A stretch of DNA of 64,000 bases, taken from contig DASZBX010000128.1 of the NCBI GenBank assembly GCA_035943635.1, forward strand, positions 22,996 to 86,995, written 5' to 3'. Made by a program: the position numbers and the translations under genes. The stretch is from DASZBX01 sp035943635 (lineage in GTDB: Bacteria > Actinomycetota > Actinomycetes > Streptomycetales > Catenulisporaceae). Of the stretch, positions 18,248 to 27,471 are shown in pieces. The stretch's first letter is position 1; the number at the start of each line of letters is the position of its first letter. The notes under the pieces were generated by a model that worked only from the letters and a program-made list of their open reading frames with translations, was not told where the DNA came from and made no database searches.

Positions 18248-20056
18248 TCATGTAGCGGCTGGGCGGGATGGCCGCCCGGCTCCGGAATCGGCGCCCGGTC
18301 CGGCCGCGGACCCGGCGGCGGACCCCGGATCGGTTCCGGAACCGGAGTTCCTGCCGGTTCCGGCGCCGGAGGTTGCGCCGGAATCACCGCCGGAACCGGT
18401 GGCCGGGGCGGTGGCGGACCCGGGCAGCCGCAGCCGGGCGACCGTGCCGATCGGGCCGTCGTGGTCCCGGTCGTGCGCCGGTTCCAGCGAGATGGCGCCG
18501 TCGCTCTCCTTGGCCACCTGGGCCACGATCGCCAGGCCCAGGCCCGAGCCGGGCAGCGAGCGGGCCGAGTCGGACCGGTAGAACCGCTCGAACACCTTCG
18601 GCAGGTCCTCGGCGGAGATGCCCGGGCCCCGGTCGGTCACGGAGTACTCGCCCCGGTGCAGCCGCACGGTGACCACGCCGCCGGCCGGGGAGAACTTCAC
18701 CGCGTTGTCCAGCAGGTTCACCACGGCCCGGTCCAGCCCGGTCGGATCGCCCTGCACGTACCAGGGCTCCACCTCGACGTCGAAGACGAGCCCCGGGCCG
18801 CGCAGCCGGGCCCGCTGCACCGCGCGGCCGACCACCTCGTGCAGGGCCACTTTCATGGTCGACCGCTTGCCCCCCTCGGCGGTCCGGGACAGCTCCAGCA
18901 GGTCGGTGACCAGGCCGGACAGTTCGTGCAGCTGCTGGTCCACGCTCTCGAGCATCGCCTCGCGGCGCCCGGTCGGCAGGGCCCGGCCGGTCCGTTCGCT
19001 GCGCAGCATCAGGTCCACGTTGGTCCGCAGGCTGGTCAGCGGGGTGCGCAGCTCGTGCCCGGCGTCGGCGATCAGTCGCCGCTGCCGGTCCCGGGACAGC
19101 GCCAGGGCGGCGGCCATCGCGTTGAACGCCCGGCCGAGCCGGCCCACCTCGTCCCGGCTCTCGGCCGGCAGCCGGACCGAAAGATCACCGGTTCGGCCCA
19201 CGTGTTCGGCCACCCGGGTGAGCCGGCGCACCGGGACCAGGGCCGAACGGGCGACCAGCAGCCCGGCCAGCACGGCCAGGAAGATCCCGGCCAGCGCGAC
19301 CAGGCCGAGCTTCCACCGCAGGCTGGACAGGGCGCTGTTCAGCCCGCCGATCTCCGCGATGGTCTGGACCGCGACGTCCCCGCGCATGTGCGTCGTGTAG
19401 ACCCGCACCGCGTCACCCGTACTGGTGACGTCGTCGCGGAAGTAGCCCGGCGCGGCGCCACTCGCCACGGCCTGGTCCTGGGTGGTCGAGTTCACCTTGT
19501 AGTCGGCGAAGGTATAGGTCTTCCCGCCGAAATCGACCCCCGGCAGGCACACGGTCCCGTCGGTCTCGACGAACTGGGTGACGTACTGGTCGCCGCCCAC
19601 GATCGCCGGGCCGCCGTTGACGGGACCGATGATCGAAATGCCCGAAGGCTCCGAGGTTCCCGCATCCGCCGAGCCGTCGCCGCCGGCTGCCGAGCCTGCG
19701 GCCGTGCTCGATCCGTTCAGCGAGGAGAACGGCGAAGGGCTGGCCGCGCACACCGACTGGCTGCCCTGGCCGCCGGGCAGCGCGCCGGCCCCGGGCCCGC
19801 CGGCCTGCGGCGCGTTCTGCGCGGGCCGCATCGACGCATCGACCATCTGCTGGTTCAGCTGGTTGTTCAACTCGTTGTCCACCAGCCGGTAGGACACCAG
19901 CGCGGCCGCCATCACGGACAGGGCCACCGCCGCCGCGGCGAGCAGGGCCAGCCGCCCGCGCAGCGGCAGCCGGTTCGAGCGCAGCCCCCGGCCCAGCCCG
20001 CGCAGGCCCCGGGCGCCGTCGGCGGTCCCGGCCGGCCGGCCGGTGCGCAGGTTCAC
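18248..20056 (-). CDS. Sensor histidine kinase, MprB-like
   Basis: 602 aa from GTG 20056, overlapping the regulator stop by 4 bp (GTGA). TM1 is ~32-54, a large extracytoplasmic sensor ~55-248, TM2 ~249-270, HAMP ~271-323. The H box is DAGHELRTPLTSLR (His334), the N box NLLDNAVKFSP, with DRGPGIS and GSGLGLAI completing the ATP lid. The sensor starts with a Gly/Ser/Ala-rich segment and has two cysteines. After the kinase core, ~60 residues of Gly/Ser/Ala/Pro-rich sequence form an unusual tail. It should autophosphorylate and pass phosphate to the regulator encoded just upstream. The adjacent ABC exporter suggests envelope-stress sensing. Confidence 0.92.
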   Translation of the reverse strand: MNLRTGRPAGTADGARGLRGLGRGLRSNRLPLRGRLALLAAAAVALSVMAAALVSYRLVDNELNNQLNQQMVDASMRPAQNAPQAGGPGAGALPGGQGSQSVCAASPSPFSSLNGSSTAAGSAAGGDGSADAGTSEPSGISIIGPVNGGPAIVGGDQYVTQFVETDGTVCLPGVDFGGKTYTFADYKVNSTTQDQAVASGAAPGYFRDDVTSTGDAVRVYTTHMRGDVAVQTIAEIGGLNSALSSLRWKLGLVALAGIFLAVLAGLLVARSALVPVRRLTRVAEHVGRTGDLSVRLPAESRDEVGRLGRAFNAMAAALALSRDRQRRLIADAGHELRTPLTSLRTNVDLMLRSERTGRALPTGRREAMLESVDQQLHELSGLVTDLLELSRTAEGGKRSTMKVALHEVVGRAVQRARLRGPGLVFDVEVEPWYVQGDPTGLDRAVVNLLDNAVKFSPAGGVVTVRLHRGEYSVTDRGPGISAEDLPKVFERFYRSDSARSLPGSGLGLAIVAQVAKESDGAISLEPAHDRDHDGPIGTVARLRLPGSATAPATGSGGDSGATSGAGTGRNSGSGTDPGSAAGSAAGPGADSGAGRPSRPAAT

Positions 20057-20784
20057 GCCGACCCCGCACCTTCGCCGCGCAGGACGTAGCCGACGCCGCG
20101 CACCGTGTGCAGCAGCCGGCGTTCGCTGCCGGCCTCGGTCTTACGCCGCAAGTACATGATGTAGACGTCCAGCGAGTTCGACGACGGGCCGAAGTCGAAG
20201 CCCCAGATCGTGCTGAGCAGCTGCTCCCGGCTGAGCACCTGGCGCGGGTGGCGCAGGAACATCTCCAGCAGGTTGAACTCGGTCCGGGTCAGCTCGATCG
20301 CCCGCTCCCCGCGCGCCACGTCCCGGGTCAGCATGTCCATCCGCAGGTCGGCGTACGAGAGCACCTCCTGCGCCGGGTCCGGCCCGGCCGCAGCCTGGGT
20401 CACCAGCGCGCCGCGCCGCAGCAGCGAGCGCAGCCGGGCCAGCAGCTCGTCCAGGTCGAACGGCTTGGTCAGGTAGTCGTCCGCGCCCAGGTCCAGGCCG
20501 GTGACCCGGTCCCCGACGGTGTCCCGGGCGGTGAGCAGCAGCACCGGCAGGGCCGGGTCGCTCGCGCGCAGCCGGCGCAGCACGGTCAGCCCGTCCATCC
20601 GCGGCATCATCACGTCCAGCAGCACCACGTCCGGACGCTCCTTGGCGATCAGCTCCATCGCCTCCAGCCCGTCCGCGGCCATGGCCACCTGGAAACCCTC
20701 GAACTCCAGCCCGCCGCGGATCGCCTCGCGCACGGCCGGCTCGTCGTCGACCAGCAGCACCCGCTGTCCCGGCTCGTTCGTCAT
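20053..20784 (-). CDS. OmpR/MprA-type response regulator
   Basis: 243 aa from ATG 20784 (GGCGAGGGC precedes it). The receiver domain has the acidic pair in LLVDDEP, the phospho-acceptor Asp57 in VVLLDVMMPRMDG and Lys107 in DDYLTKPF. The C-terminal winged helix reads ELTRTEFNLLEMFLRHP, then LLSTIWGFDFG and TVRGVGYVLR. It is transcribed ahead of its kinase in one operon. Likely targets are the ABC exporter and lipoprotein genes immediately upstream in the same orientation (21063-24381); this rests on position only. Confidence 0.93.
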   Translation of the reverse strand: MTNEPGQRVLLVDDEPAVREAIRGGLEFEGFQVAMAADGLEAMELIAKERPDVVLLDVMMPRMDGLTVLRRLRASDPALPVLLLTARDTVGDRVTGLDLGADDYLTKPFDLDELLARLRSLLRRGALVTQAAAGPDPAQEVLSYADLRMDMLTRDVARGERAIELTRTEFNLLEMFLRHPRQVLSREQLLSTIWGFDFGPSSNSLDVYIMYLRRKTEAGSERRLLHTVRGVGYVLRGEGAGSA

Positions 20785-21062
20785 GCCCTCGCCACCCATT
20801 CCGTCCGGTTCCGCTCGGCCGGTCCCATGGTCCCAAGGTCCGATGAAGGTTCGATGAGAACCCGCTGTGACTGGCCTGGATCCGTTCGGGCGGGCCGACT
20901 TCTCTCCCCTCCTGCGCCTGTCCGGCAGCCCGGGGCGCCAGATCCGCCCCCGGCGCGCCGCGACTGCCGAACCGGCCCCCGTCTTGCCGGACACACGCCC
21001 GGCCGGTCCCGGCCCGCGTGATGCGGACCGGAACCGGCCGGGGCACGTCTGCCGACGGCGGC

Positions 21063-21752
21063 TCAGGCGATCGCCGGGGCCTCCCGCTTGATGGTCAGCC
21101 TGCCGTTCTTGATCTGGGCCAGTCTGGGCACCCGCTTGGCGATCGCGGAGTCGTGGGTGACCACGATGATGGTCAGGTTCCGCTCCCGCCAGAGCCTCTC
21201 CAGCAGGTTCACGATGTCGTCCCGGGTCTCCTCGTCCAGGTTGCCGGTCGGCTCGTCCGCCATCAGCACCTTGGGTTCCTTCACCAGCGCCCGGGCGATC
21301 GCCACCCGCTGCTGCTGGCCGCCGGACAGCTCGCCGGGCAGGTGGGTCAGCCGGTCGCCGAGGCCCACCTCGGTCAGCGCCGCCGCCGCGCGCTCGCGCC
21401 GCAGCGCGGCCTTGACGCCCATCGGCACCAGGGCGGTCTCCACGTTCTCCCGCGCGTTGAGCGTGGGCATCAGGTTGAAGGACTGGAAGATGTAGCCGAA
21501 GTTCTCCGCGCGCAGCTTGGTCAGCTGCATCTCGCCCATCTTGGCCATGTCCCGGCCGTCGAACACCAGCGTGCCGCCGGTCGGCCGGTCCAGCCCGCCG
21601 AGCAGCTGGAGCAGGGTGGACTTGCCGTGCCCGGTCGGGCCCTGGATGGCCAGCATGTCCCCGTCCGGGATGGTCACGTCCACGCCCGCGAGCGCGTTGA
21701 CGACCTCTCTCTTGCCCTTGTACTGCTTGGTCAGTCCGGTGATCTCGTACAT
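21063..21752 (-). CDS. MacB/LolD-type ABC transporter ATP-binding protein
   Basis: 229 aa from ATG 21752. Walker A is GPTGHGKST, the Q-loop YIFQSFNL, the signature LSGGQQQRVAIARAL, Walker B VLMADEPTGNLD, and the switch His VVTHD. Helix Asn-Leu-Asp after Walker B (TGNLD) is typical of the MacB/LolD/FtsE group. It pairs with the permease encoded at 21891-23387, 138 bp upstream in transcription order. Confidence 0.93.
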   Translation of the reverse strand: MYEITGLTKQYKGKREVVNALAGVDVTIPDGDMLAIQGPTGHGKSTLLQLLGGLDRPTGGTLVFDGRDMAKMGEMQLTKLRAENFGYIFQSFNLMPTLNARENVETALVPMGVKAALRRERAAAALTEVGLGDRLTHLPGELSGGQQQRVAIARALVKEPKVLMADEPTGNLDEETRDDIVNLLERLWRERNLTIIVVTHDSAIAKRVPRLAQIKNGRLTIKREAPAIA

Positions 21753-21890
21753 GGTTGCCTCGCTACCTTTTCCTGATCCAGAGGAGTCTGCGCTGTCCCG
21801 GCCCGGTCAGCTCGCGGCTGCTCGGGCGGCTGTTCGGATGGTTCACCCGGCGGGCCGTGGGCCGGCCCGCGGGCACGTCCCGCCGCCGCA

Positions 21891-23387
21891 TCAGGCGATC
21901 TTCCGCAGGGCGTCGGCCGGGCGCAGGGCCGAGGCCCGCCAGCCGCCGAACCCGCCGGCGATCAGGCCGCCGAGCACGGCCAGGGCCACCGCGAGCAGCA
22001 GCACGTTCAGCGACACCGGCGCGGTCAGGTGGACCGTGGTGGCCGGGGAACTCGCCGCGCCGAAGCCGCCGCGGCCCCCGCCGCCCGCGCCGCCCGCGCC
22101 GCCGCCCGGGATCCCGGCGCCGGAGGTCGGCGCGGTGGCCGAGCTGCCGACGCTGGCGCTGAGCGTCGGGGCGACCCGGTCGATCACCTCGGCCGCGCCC
22201 ACGCCGAGCACGATCCCGAGCGCGCCGCCGATCAGTCCGGTCACGATCGCCTCGCCGAGCACCTGCCGGATCACCCGGCGCGAGGTCCAGCCCAGCGCCT
22301 TCAACGTGCCGAACTCGCGCACCCGGCGGCCCACGGCCGAGACGGTGAACAGCGCGGCCACCGCGAACGCGGCCAGCAGCACGGCGATGGCCAGGTACCG
22401 GCCCAGGCTGTTGGCCAGGTCCGAGGTGGACTTGAGCGAGCCGGTGATCGAGTCGGCCAGGTCGGCCGAGGTGGTCACGGTGGTCCCGGACACGTCCTTC
22501 TTGATCGCCGCGGCGACCGCGTCGATCTGGGTCGAGTTGCCGGCCTTGACGTAGATGGTGGAGACGGCGCCGCTCTGCCCGGACAGGGTCTGCGCGATGC
22601 CCAGCGGGATGTACGCGTCGGACGCGGTGGACCCGCTGACCAGGCCGACCACGGTGAAGGTCTTGCCGCCGAAGGTCTTGGTGCTGCCGACCTTGAGCTT
22701 GTTGGTGGAGGCGTAGCTCGCGCTGAGCACCACGTTGTCCGCCTTGGCGTCGGCGGAGGTCAGTTCACGCCCGCCGGCCAGGGTCAGCGCGGCCATCGGG
22801 CCGCTGGCCAGGTCGGTGGTGTCCACGCCGGCGACCGTGGTCGGGCTGATGTTGCCGGAGACCCCGGCCGGTCCGTTGAAACCGAACGACGGGGCGTTGC
22901 CGCCGCCGCGCTCGGCCCCGCCGGGCCCGCCGCCGGTGGTGGTGCTCGGGTTCTGGGTGGCCTGCTGGCTGATCGTGCCGGAGATGTCGAAGTCGATCAG
23001 GGAGAGCGAGCCGGTGGCCGTGGACACCCCGGACACGGCCTTGACCTTGGCCAGCTCGGCCGCGGTGAGCGTGCTGGCGCCGGGCGCCGAGTTGAGCGAG
23101 TCGCTGGTGCCGGTGGAGGTCTTGGTGCCGGAACTGCCGCCGGTCTGCGGGCCGCTGAACGAGAAGCTCGGCCCGCCGGTGTTCTTCGACGCGGCGTCGT
23201 TGGTGACGGTCATGTCGGTGCCGACGCCGTAGAGGGAGTGCAGCACACTGTCCTGCGCGGTCTTGACCCCGGCCGAGGCGGCGGTGACCGCGATGGTCAG
23301 GCCGATCCCCAGGGCCAGGCCGAGCGCGATGATGAAGGCCTGCCGCGCCCGTCTGCGCAGCTCCCTGATCAGGTAGATGAAGAACAT
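21891..23387 (-). CDS. MacB-like ABC transporter permease
   Basis: 498 aa from ATG 23387. TM1 (~17-38, FIIALGLALGIGLTIAV) is followed by a large extracytoplasmic MacB_PCD-like domain rich in Ser/Thr/Gly. Then come three C-terminal helices of an FtsX domain (RYLAIAVLLAAFAVAALF and GALGIVLGVGAAEV among them), with the conserved REFGTLKALGWTSRRV coupling helix. A Gly-rich loop (GGGAGGAGGGGRGGFG) lies in the last outer loop. This is a mechanotransmission-type exporter half, probably working as a dimer with the ATPase at 21063, moving lipids, peptides or lipoproteins or resisting cell-wall antibiotics. Confidence 0.87.
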   Translation of the reverse strand: MFFIYLIRELRRRARQAFIIALGLALGIGLTIAVTAASAGVKTAQDSVLHSLYGVGTDMTVTNDAASKNTGGPSFSFSGPQTGGSSGTKTSTGTSDSLNSAPGASTLTAAELAKVKAVSGVSTATGSLSLIDFDISGTISQQATQNPSTTTGGGPGGAERGGGNAPSFGFNGPAGVSGNISPTTVAGVDTTDLASGPMAALTLAGGRELTSADAKADNVVLSASYASTNKLKVGSTKTFGGKTFTVVGLVSGSTASDAYIPLGIAQTLSGQSGAVSTIYVKAGNSTQIDAVAAAIKKDVSGTTVTTSADLADSITGSLKSTSDLANSLGRYLAIAVLLAAFAVAALFTVSAVGRRVREFGTLKALGWTSRRVIRQVLGEAIVTGLIGGALGIVLGVGAAEVIDRVAPTLSASVGSSATAPTSGAGIPGGGAGGAGGGGRGGFGAASSPATTVHLTAPVSLNVLLLAVALAVLGGLIAGGFGGWRASALRPADALRKIA

Positions 23388-23535
23388 CGTCCGGTCCCGT
23401 CGTGGGTCGAGTCGTGAGCGGCGCCGGAGTGGACCGGGCGCCGCCGGGCGAGACGACTGTGCTCCGGCTTGCCTCACGAAACGCTGAGCCGTGGATGAGA
23501 ACGGGATGAGTGTTGCGGCGGCCCGCCCGGGCGGG

Positions 23536-24381
23536 CTACTTCGGGTCGGCCTCGGCCAGCGTCACGATGTCGGGGTTCACCAGGCCGTCGAGTTTGCCGA
23601 AGGGCACGACCGCGTTCGGCGTGCCGTTGGACATCGGGGTCAGGGCGCCCTGCTGGAAGGTGAAGTCCAGGCCGCTCGGCAGCACGCCGACGACCGGGTC
23701 GGTCAGGCCGTCCACCGGGACCGCGATCGTGGACAGGGCCCCGCTGACCGCGTCCGCGGCGCTCCCGCCGCCGAAGATGTAGTCCCCGCCCAGCTGCGGG
23801 GCGATCAGCGCGGCCAGGGCGCCGGGGCTCTGGAGTGCGCCCGGGCTGAGCAGGTCGGCCGGGCCGAGGGTGGCGCCGGTGTCCATCCGGATGGTCAGGT
23901 CCTGCTCCTCGGAGAAGCCGCCCGCGCTGCCGGACCGGTCCAGGAACGCGTCGTACCGCACCGACAGCAGCTCGCCGACCTGGCTCGCCGACGCGGTGAC
24001 CTGGAGCTGGGAGGGGATCGCCCTGCCGTCGACGGTCACCGGCGTGGGGTTGAGGAACTGCGAGCGGAACTGGGTGACGAAGGCCTCGTCCACGTTCTTC
24101 AGCTTGGTGTTCACGGTCGTGGTGAGCGAGGCGTCGCCCGGGGTCGGCCGGGCGTAGGAGACCACCGGGTACTGCACGGCCAGGGTGTCCCGGGGCGACT
24201 CGTCGTGGGTCGGCGAGGCCATCGTGAAACTCCAGGCGATCCCGGTGCCCGGCCCGTCGACCGGTTCGGCGTTGCCGCTCGCGGCGGGCGTCCCGGATCC
24301 GGCCGCGGCCTGGCAGGCGGCCAGCGCCAGGAAGGCGAACGCCGCGCCCGCGCCGCCCACGATGGCCTGGAACTGCCGCAT
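23536..24381 (-). CDS. RsiV/DUF3298-like lipoprotein
   Basis: 281 aa from ATG 24381, SD GGAGGA. A lipobox LAAC places the acylated Cys at residue 23. The mature part starts with PVVSYARPTPGDASLTTTVN, then LSVRYDAFLDRSGSAGGFSEEQ, and ends with LDFTFQQGALTPMSNG. This is the arrangement of DUF3298 domains (RsiV C-terminal region), which in some proteins bind lysozyme or murein fragments. It would sit on the outer face of the membrane. It is the first gene of the leftward set lipoprotein - permease - ATPase - RR - HK and may serve as an accessory sensor; this is inferred. Confidence 0.7.
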   Translation of the reverse strand: MRQFQAIVGGAGAAFAFLALAACQAAAGSGTPAASGNAEPVDGPGTGIAWSFTMASPTHDESPRDTLAVQYPVVSYARPTPGDASLTTTVNTKLKNVDEAFVTQFRSQFLNPTPVTVDGRAIPSQLQVTASASQVGELLSVRYDAFLDRSGSAGGFSEEQDLTIRMDTGATLGPADLLSPGALQSPGALAALIAPQLGGDYIFGGGSAADAVSGALSTIAVPVDGLTDPVVGVLPSGLDFTFQQGALTPMSNGTPNAVVPFGKLDGLVNPDIVTLAEADPK

Positions 24382-24801
24382 TCATTCCTCCAACCGCGGG
24401 GCCACCCGGGTGGTCTTCCCTGGATCCAGGTTAACGCTCTCTCACCTGCCTCCCGCGCCTGGCGTCCGCCCTGGCGTGTTGGCCGGGGCGGTCGACCCGG
24501 GCCGGCCCGGGCCCGGGTGCGGCGCACGTGGCGCCCTACGTCACCGCTCCGGAGCTTCCCTCCTCGCCTCGGCGCGGCAGTCCTCGGTCATACAGATGTG
24601 CAGAAATCAAGGCGTGTTCGCGCACTGGTGCTCACTTCTGCCGCGCGAACTGTGCGCGAATCTTGCATCGGGGATCCACTGCGGGAGGCCGGTGGATGTG
24701 AGCAGGAGTGAACAGACGCGAGCGGCAGTGGGAGAACGTCGGGCGCGGGGATCAGGACGGCTGCGCGGCCGCGGCCCGCAGCGAGGGCCGGGCCGGCGCC
24801 G
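24382..24801. other. 420-bp gap
   Basis: No gene is recognised. The right half has less extreme GC and short frames without codon bias; the left end carries the lipoprotein promoter. No strong hairpin was found. Confidence 0.45.
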
Positions 24802-25623
24802 TCACCAGTTCTCGCCCTCGACGGCCAGCCGGTATCCGCGCTTGGTCACCGTGCGGATCAGCGCGGCGTTCGGGCCGAGCGCGGCCCGCAGCCGGGCGAT
24901 CGTCGCCTCCACCGCGTGTTCGTCGCGCTTGCCGACGCCGACCCCGCGCGGGGCCCAGACCCGGCGCAGCAGGTCGGCCCGGGACACCACCCAGCCGGGC
25001 TGGCGGGCCAGTTCGGCCAGCACCGCGGCCGGCAGCGGGGGCAGGATGGCCGGGGTGTCGTCTATCACCGCGGCGAAGCCCTGGAGCACCAGGGTGCGCC
25101 CGACGGTCAGCGGGACCTCGCGCCGGATCCGCGGCGGCAGGCCGGTGCACAGCGCGGAGACCAGGGCGCCGAGCCGGGGCCGGTCCGGCCACAGCGGGGA
25201 GACGCCGAGCAGTTCCAGCGGCCGGGCGCAGACCGGGTCGGCGCACAGCGCGGTCACCTCCGTGCGCAGCGCGGCCAGCAGGTCGGCCCGCTGGCCGGCC
25301 GCGTCGGCCGCGTCCAGCAGGGCGGCGAACTCGGCGGCCGAGTTGAACACCACCGAGTGCACCTCGCGCCGGATCACCGTCTCGGCCAGGCGCTCCGCGG
25401 CCCGTTCGGCCGAGCCGTCCTCGTCCGCGGCGGCCAGCGCGGGGATCTCCACCACCTTGGCCCCGCGCCGGACGAACAGCGTGGCCAGCTCCGCCCGGCG
25501 CGGCCCGGCGGCCAGCGCCACCACACAGCCGATCAGCGGCAGGTCGTCCAGGACCGCGGCGGCGGGCCGGCCGGGCGGCCGGTGTGGTTCGGAGAGGGTG
25601 TCGGGCGTCTGCGGAGGTGCCAT
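24802..25623 (-). CDS. Uroporphyrinogen-III synthase-like protein fused to OmpR-type winged helix
   Basis: 273 aa from ATG 25623. Residues ~28-175 resemble the HemD fold (LIGCVVALAAGPRRAELATL, EVHSVVFNSAAEFAALLDAA). Residues ~195-273 form an OmpR/PhoB DNA-binding domain (ARQPGWVVSRADLLRRVW, then ATIARLRAAL and VTKRGYRLAVEG). Known HemD-regulator fusions in actinomycetes are ~380 aa and lie near nitrate or nitrite reduction genes; this one is ~100 residues shorter, mainly in the HemD part, and has no such neighbours. It may be purely a regulator. Catalytic synthase activity is doubtful. Confidence 0.75.
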   Translation of the reverse strand: MAPPQTPDTLSEPHRPPGRPAAAVLDDLPLIGCVVALAAGPRRAELATLFVRRGAKVVEIPALAAADEDGSAERAAERLAETVIRREVHSVVFNSAAEFAALLDAADAAGQRADLLAALRTEVTALCADPVCARPLELLGVSPLWPDRPRLGALVSALCTGLPPRIRREVPLTVGRTLVLQGFAAVIDDTPAILPPLPAAVLAELARQPGWVVSRADLLRRVWAPRGVGVGKRDEHAVEATIARLRAALGPNAALIRTVTKRGYRLAVEGENW

Positions 25624-25697
25624 ATCGGAAACAATGGATGCGGGCCGTTACGCCCGTGTTGCCGGATGACTACGCGCGGGTAAGGACACCGACAGTA

Positions 25698-25719
25698 TGT
25701 GGAACCATACGCTTCCACA
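25698..25719. promoter_or_regulatory. Palindrome upstream of the HemD/wHTH gene
   Basis: TGTGGAA (25698-25704) and TTCCACA (25713-25719) are perfect inverted arms around 8 nt, 75 bp before the leftward start at 25623. It is a candidate operator in an AT-richer stretch. Confidence 0.35.
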
Positions 25720-25794
25720 CCTTCGCAGCCGCCTCTAACTGCGCGGACGCGCCGGGGCCGGCCGCGGTATGTCAGGGGTCGCAGCTTTTCCGGG

Positions 25795-25961
25795 TCAGGG
25801 CAGGCGGGTGCGGTGCAGCGAGATCAGCAGCCGCCATACCTGTCCGGCGACCTGGTCCGGGGTGCCCTCGATCAGCCCGTGCAGCCAGTCCGCCAGGACT
25901 GCGACGAAGGACGAGGCCACCGCCGAGGCGACCAGGTCCGGCGCGGGCGCCCCGGCCAGGT
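25795..25961 (-). pseudogene. C-terminal remnant of a TetR family regulator
   Basis: The frame reading leftward gives DLVASAVASSFVAVLADWLH, GLIEGTPDQVAGQVW, RLLISLHRTRLP and a stop, with actinomycete codon use. This is the last two helices of a TetR-type ligand domain. Upstream of ~25961 the frame loses coding character and no HTH is found, so only the tail of the gene remains. It lies next to an intact AraC regulator. Confidence 0.5.
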
Positions 25962-26026
25962 CTAGAAAGTCATCCGGGCATGAGACAAGGGCAACATCCG
26001 GCAGCGGATGGTCGGCGAGGGGCGGC

Positions 26027-26818
26027 TCAGGTCCGGGCGTACCGGGCCGGCGGGGCACCGACGGTCGCGGTGAAGTCCCGGGTCAGGTGGGCCTGGTCGG
26101 CGTAGCCGAGGTCGGTGGCCAGGGCCGACCAGTCGATCTCGGTGGCCTGCTCGGCCCGGGCCGCCGCCTCGTGCAGCCGGGCCCGGCGCAGCACCCACTT
26201 CGGGCCGGCCCCGACGTACTCGGCGAACAACCGCTGCAGGCTGCGCACCGACAGCCCGGTCTCGGCGGCGAGCTGGTCCACCCGGAACAGCGTGGGCGCC
26301 TCGGTGATCCGGGCCACGATCCCGGCCGCCTCCCGGGCGGTCGGATCCGGCTCCGGCAGCACGCCGCGCAGGAACTCCTCGGCCGCGCGCCGCATCGCGT
26401 CCGGGTCGCTCGCACCCAACACCTCGCGCTGCGCGCGGACCACGGCCGGCCCGAACAGGTCGGCGGCCGGCACCCGGCGGTCGACCAGGTCCAGCACCGG
26501 GGAGCCGAGCAGCGGCCGGAACCCGCCCGGGAGGAACTTCACCCCGAAGACCCGGCCCGCGCCGGTCAGCCGCCGCTCGAACAGGCCGCGCTGCACGCCG
26601 TACACGAACGGTCCGGGCTCCTCGAAGACCAGGTGCACGTTCGGATGCGACAGCACCTGCTGCGGGTGTGCCGGACGTCCGCGCAGGTCCCAGCGCACGA
26701 TCCAGTGGAACTCGACGAACTCGGCAGCCGGCCCGGTCGGCTCGCGCCGCAGCAACTCGAAGCGTTCGGCCGCCAGAACCGGTCGCAGGACTCCCCGTCC
26801 GATGCCGTTGCTGGTCAC
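26027..26818 (-). CDS. AraC family transcriptional regulator
   Basis: 263 aa from GTG 26818. The N-terminal ~150 residues match the DUF6597-type domain (EFVEFHWIVRWDLRGRPAH, VHLVFEEPGPFVYGVQRG, VFGVKFLPGGFRPLLG). The C-terminal pair of HTH motifs includes FRVDQLAAETGLSVRSLQRL and LATDLGYADQAHLTRDF. It is divergent from the DinB-like gene at 26881, with 62 bp between starts, and probably controls it and itself. Confidence 0.88.
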   Translation of the reverse strand: MTSNGIGRGVLRPVLAAERFELLRREPTGPAAEFVEFHWIVRWDLRGRPAHPQQVLSHPNVHLVFEEPGPFVYGVQRGLFERRLTGAGRVFGVKFLPGGFRPLLGSPVLDLVDRRVPAADLFGPAVVRAQREVLGASDPDAMRRAAEEFLRGVLPEPDPTAREAAGIVARITEAPTLFRVDQLAAETGLSVRSLQRLFAEYVGAGPKWVLRRARLHEAAARAEQATEIDWSALATDLGYADQAHLTRDFTATVGAPPARYART

Positions 26819-26880
26819 CCGCCCAGGATATGTCGTGTTTCTTCAAGACCTCGGGCGCGGGCGGATCTAGGCTCGGACGC

Positions 26881-27471
26881 ATGGACGAGAACTTGCTATC
26901 CCTGTTGGTCGAGAACGCCGCCGAAGCCGCCCGGATCGCCCGCGCGATCACGCCCGGGCAGCTGGCGGACCCGACCCCCTGCCCGGAGTTCGACACGCGC
27001 ACCCTGATCAACCACTGGGTGCTCTACACCTCGTACGGCCTGGAGCACCGCGCCCGCCGCGAGGACCTGCCCGAGGACCTGCGGAAGCGCGACTTCGCCG
27101 CCGAGCCGGACTGGGCCGGGCAGTACCAGGCGGCGCTGGGCCGCGCGGTCGACGCCTGGAGCGTCCCGGCGGCCTGGGACGGCGCGGTGGACTTCGGCGG
27201 CGGCGCGATGGTCCCGATCGAGGACGTCTTCCTGATGAACCTGGGCGAGCTCGCGCTGCACGGCTGGGACGTGGCCAAGGCGACCGGGCAGGACTACCGG
27301 GCCTCGGCCGGGACCGGGGAGACGGTCCTGCGTTTCGCCGAGAACTACGCCGAGATGTACCGCAGCTACGACGGCTTCGCCCAGCCGGTCCCGGTCGCCG
27401 AGGACGCGAGCGCGTTCGAGCGCGCGGTCGCCCTGACCGGCCGCGACCCGGGCTGGCCGAAGAACTCCTGA
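26881..27471 (+). CDS. DinB-like/TIGR03086-type metal-binding protein
   Basis: 196 aa from ATG 26881. The start LLVENAAEAARIARAITPGQL followed by CPEFDTRTLINHWV (first metal-site His) and LNLGELALHGWDVAKATG (second His-Trp-Asp) is the four-helix pattern of mycothiol-dependent DinB-like proteins, with three His expected around a divalent metal. Members are thiol-dependent isomerases or transferases in actinomycetes, though many are uncharacterised. It is divergent from an AraC regulator. A DyP peroxidase fragment begins right at its stop codon. Confidence 0.82.
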   Translation: MDENLLSLLVENAAEAARIARAITPGQLADPTPCPEFDTRTLINHWVLYTSYGLEHRARREDLPEDLRKRDFAAEPDWAGQYQAALGRAVDAWSVPAAWDGAVDFGGGAMVPIEDVFLMNLGELALHGWDVAKATGQDYRASAGTGETVLRFAENYAEMYRSYDGFAQPVPVAEDASAFERAVALTGRDPGWPKNS

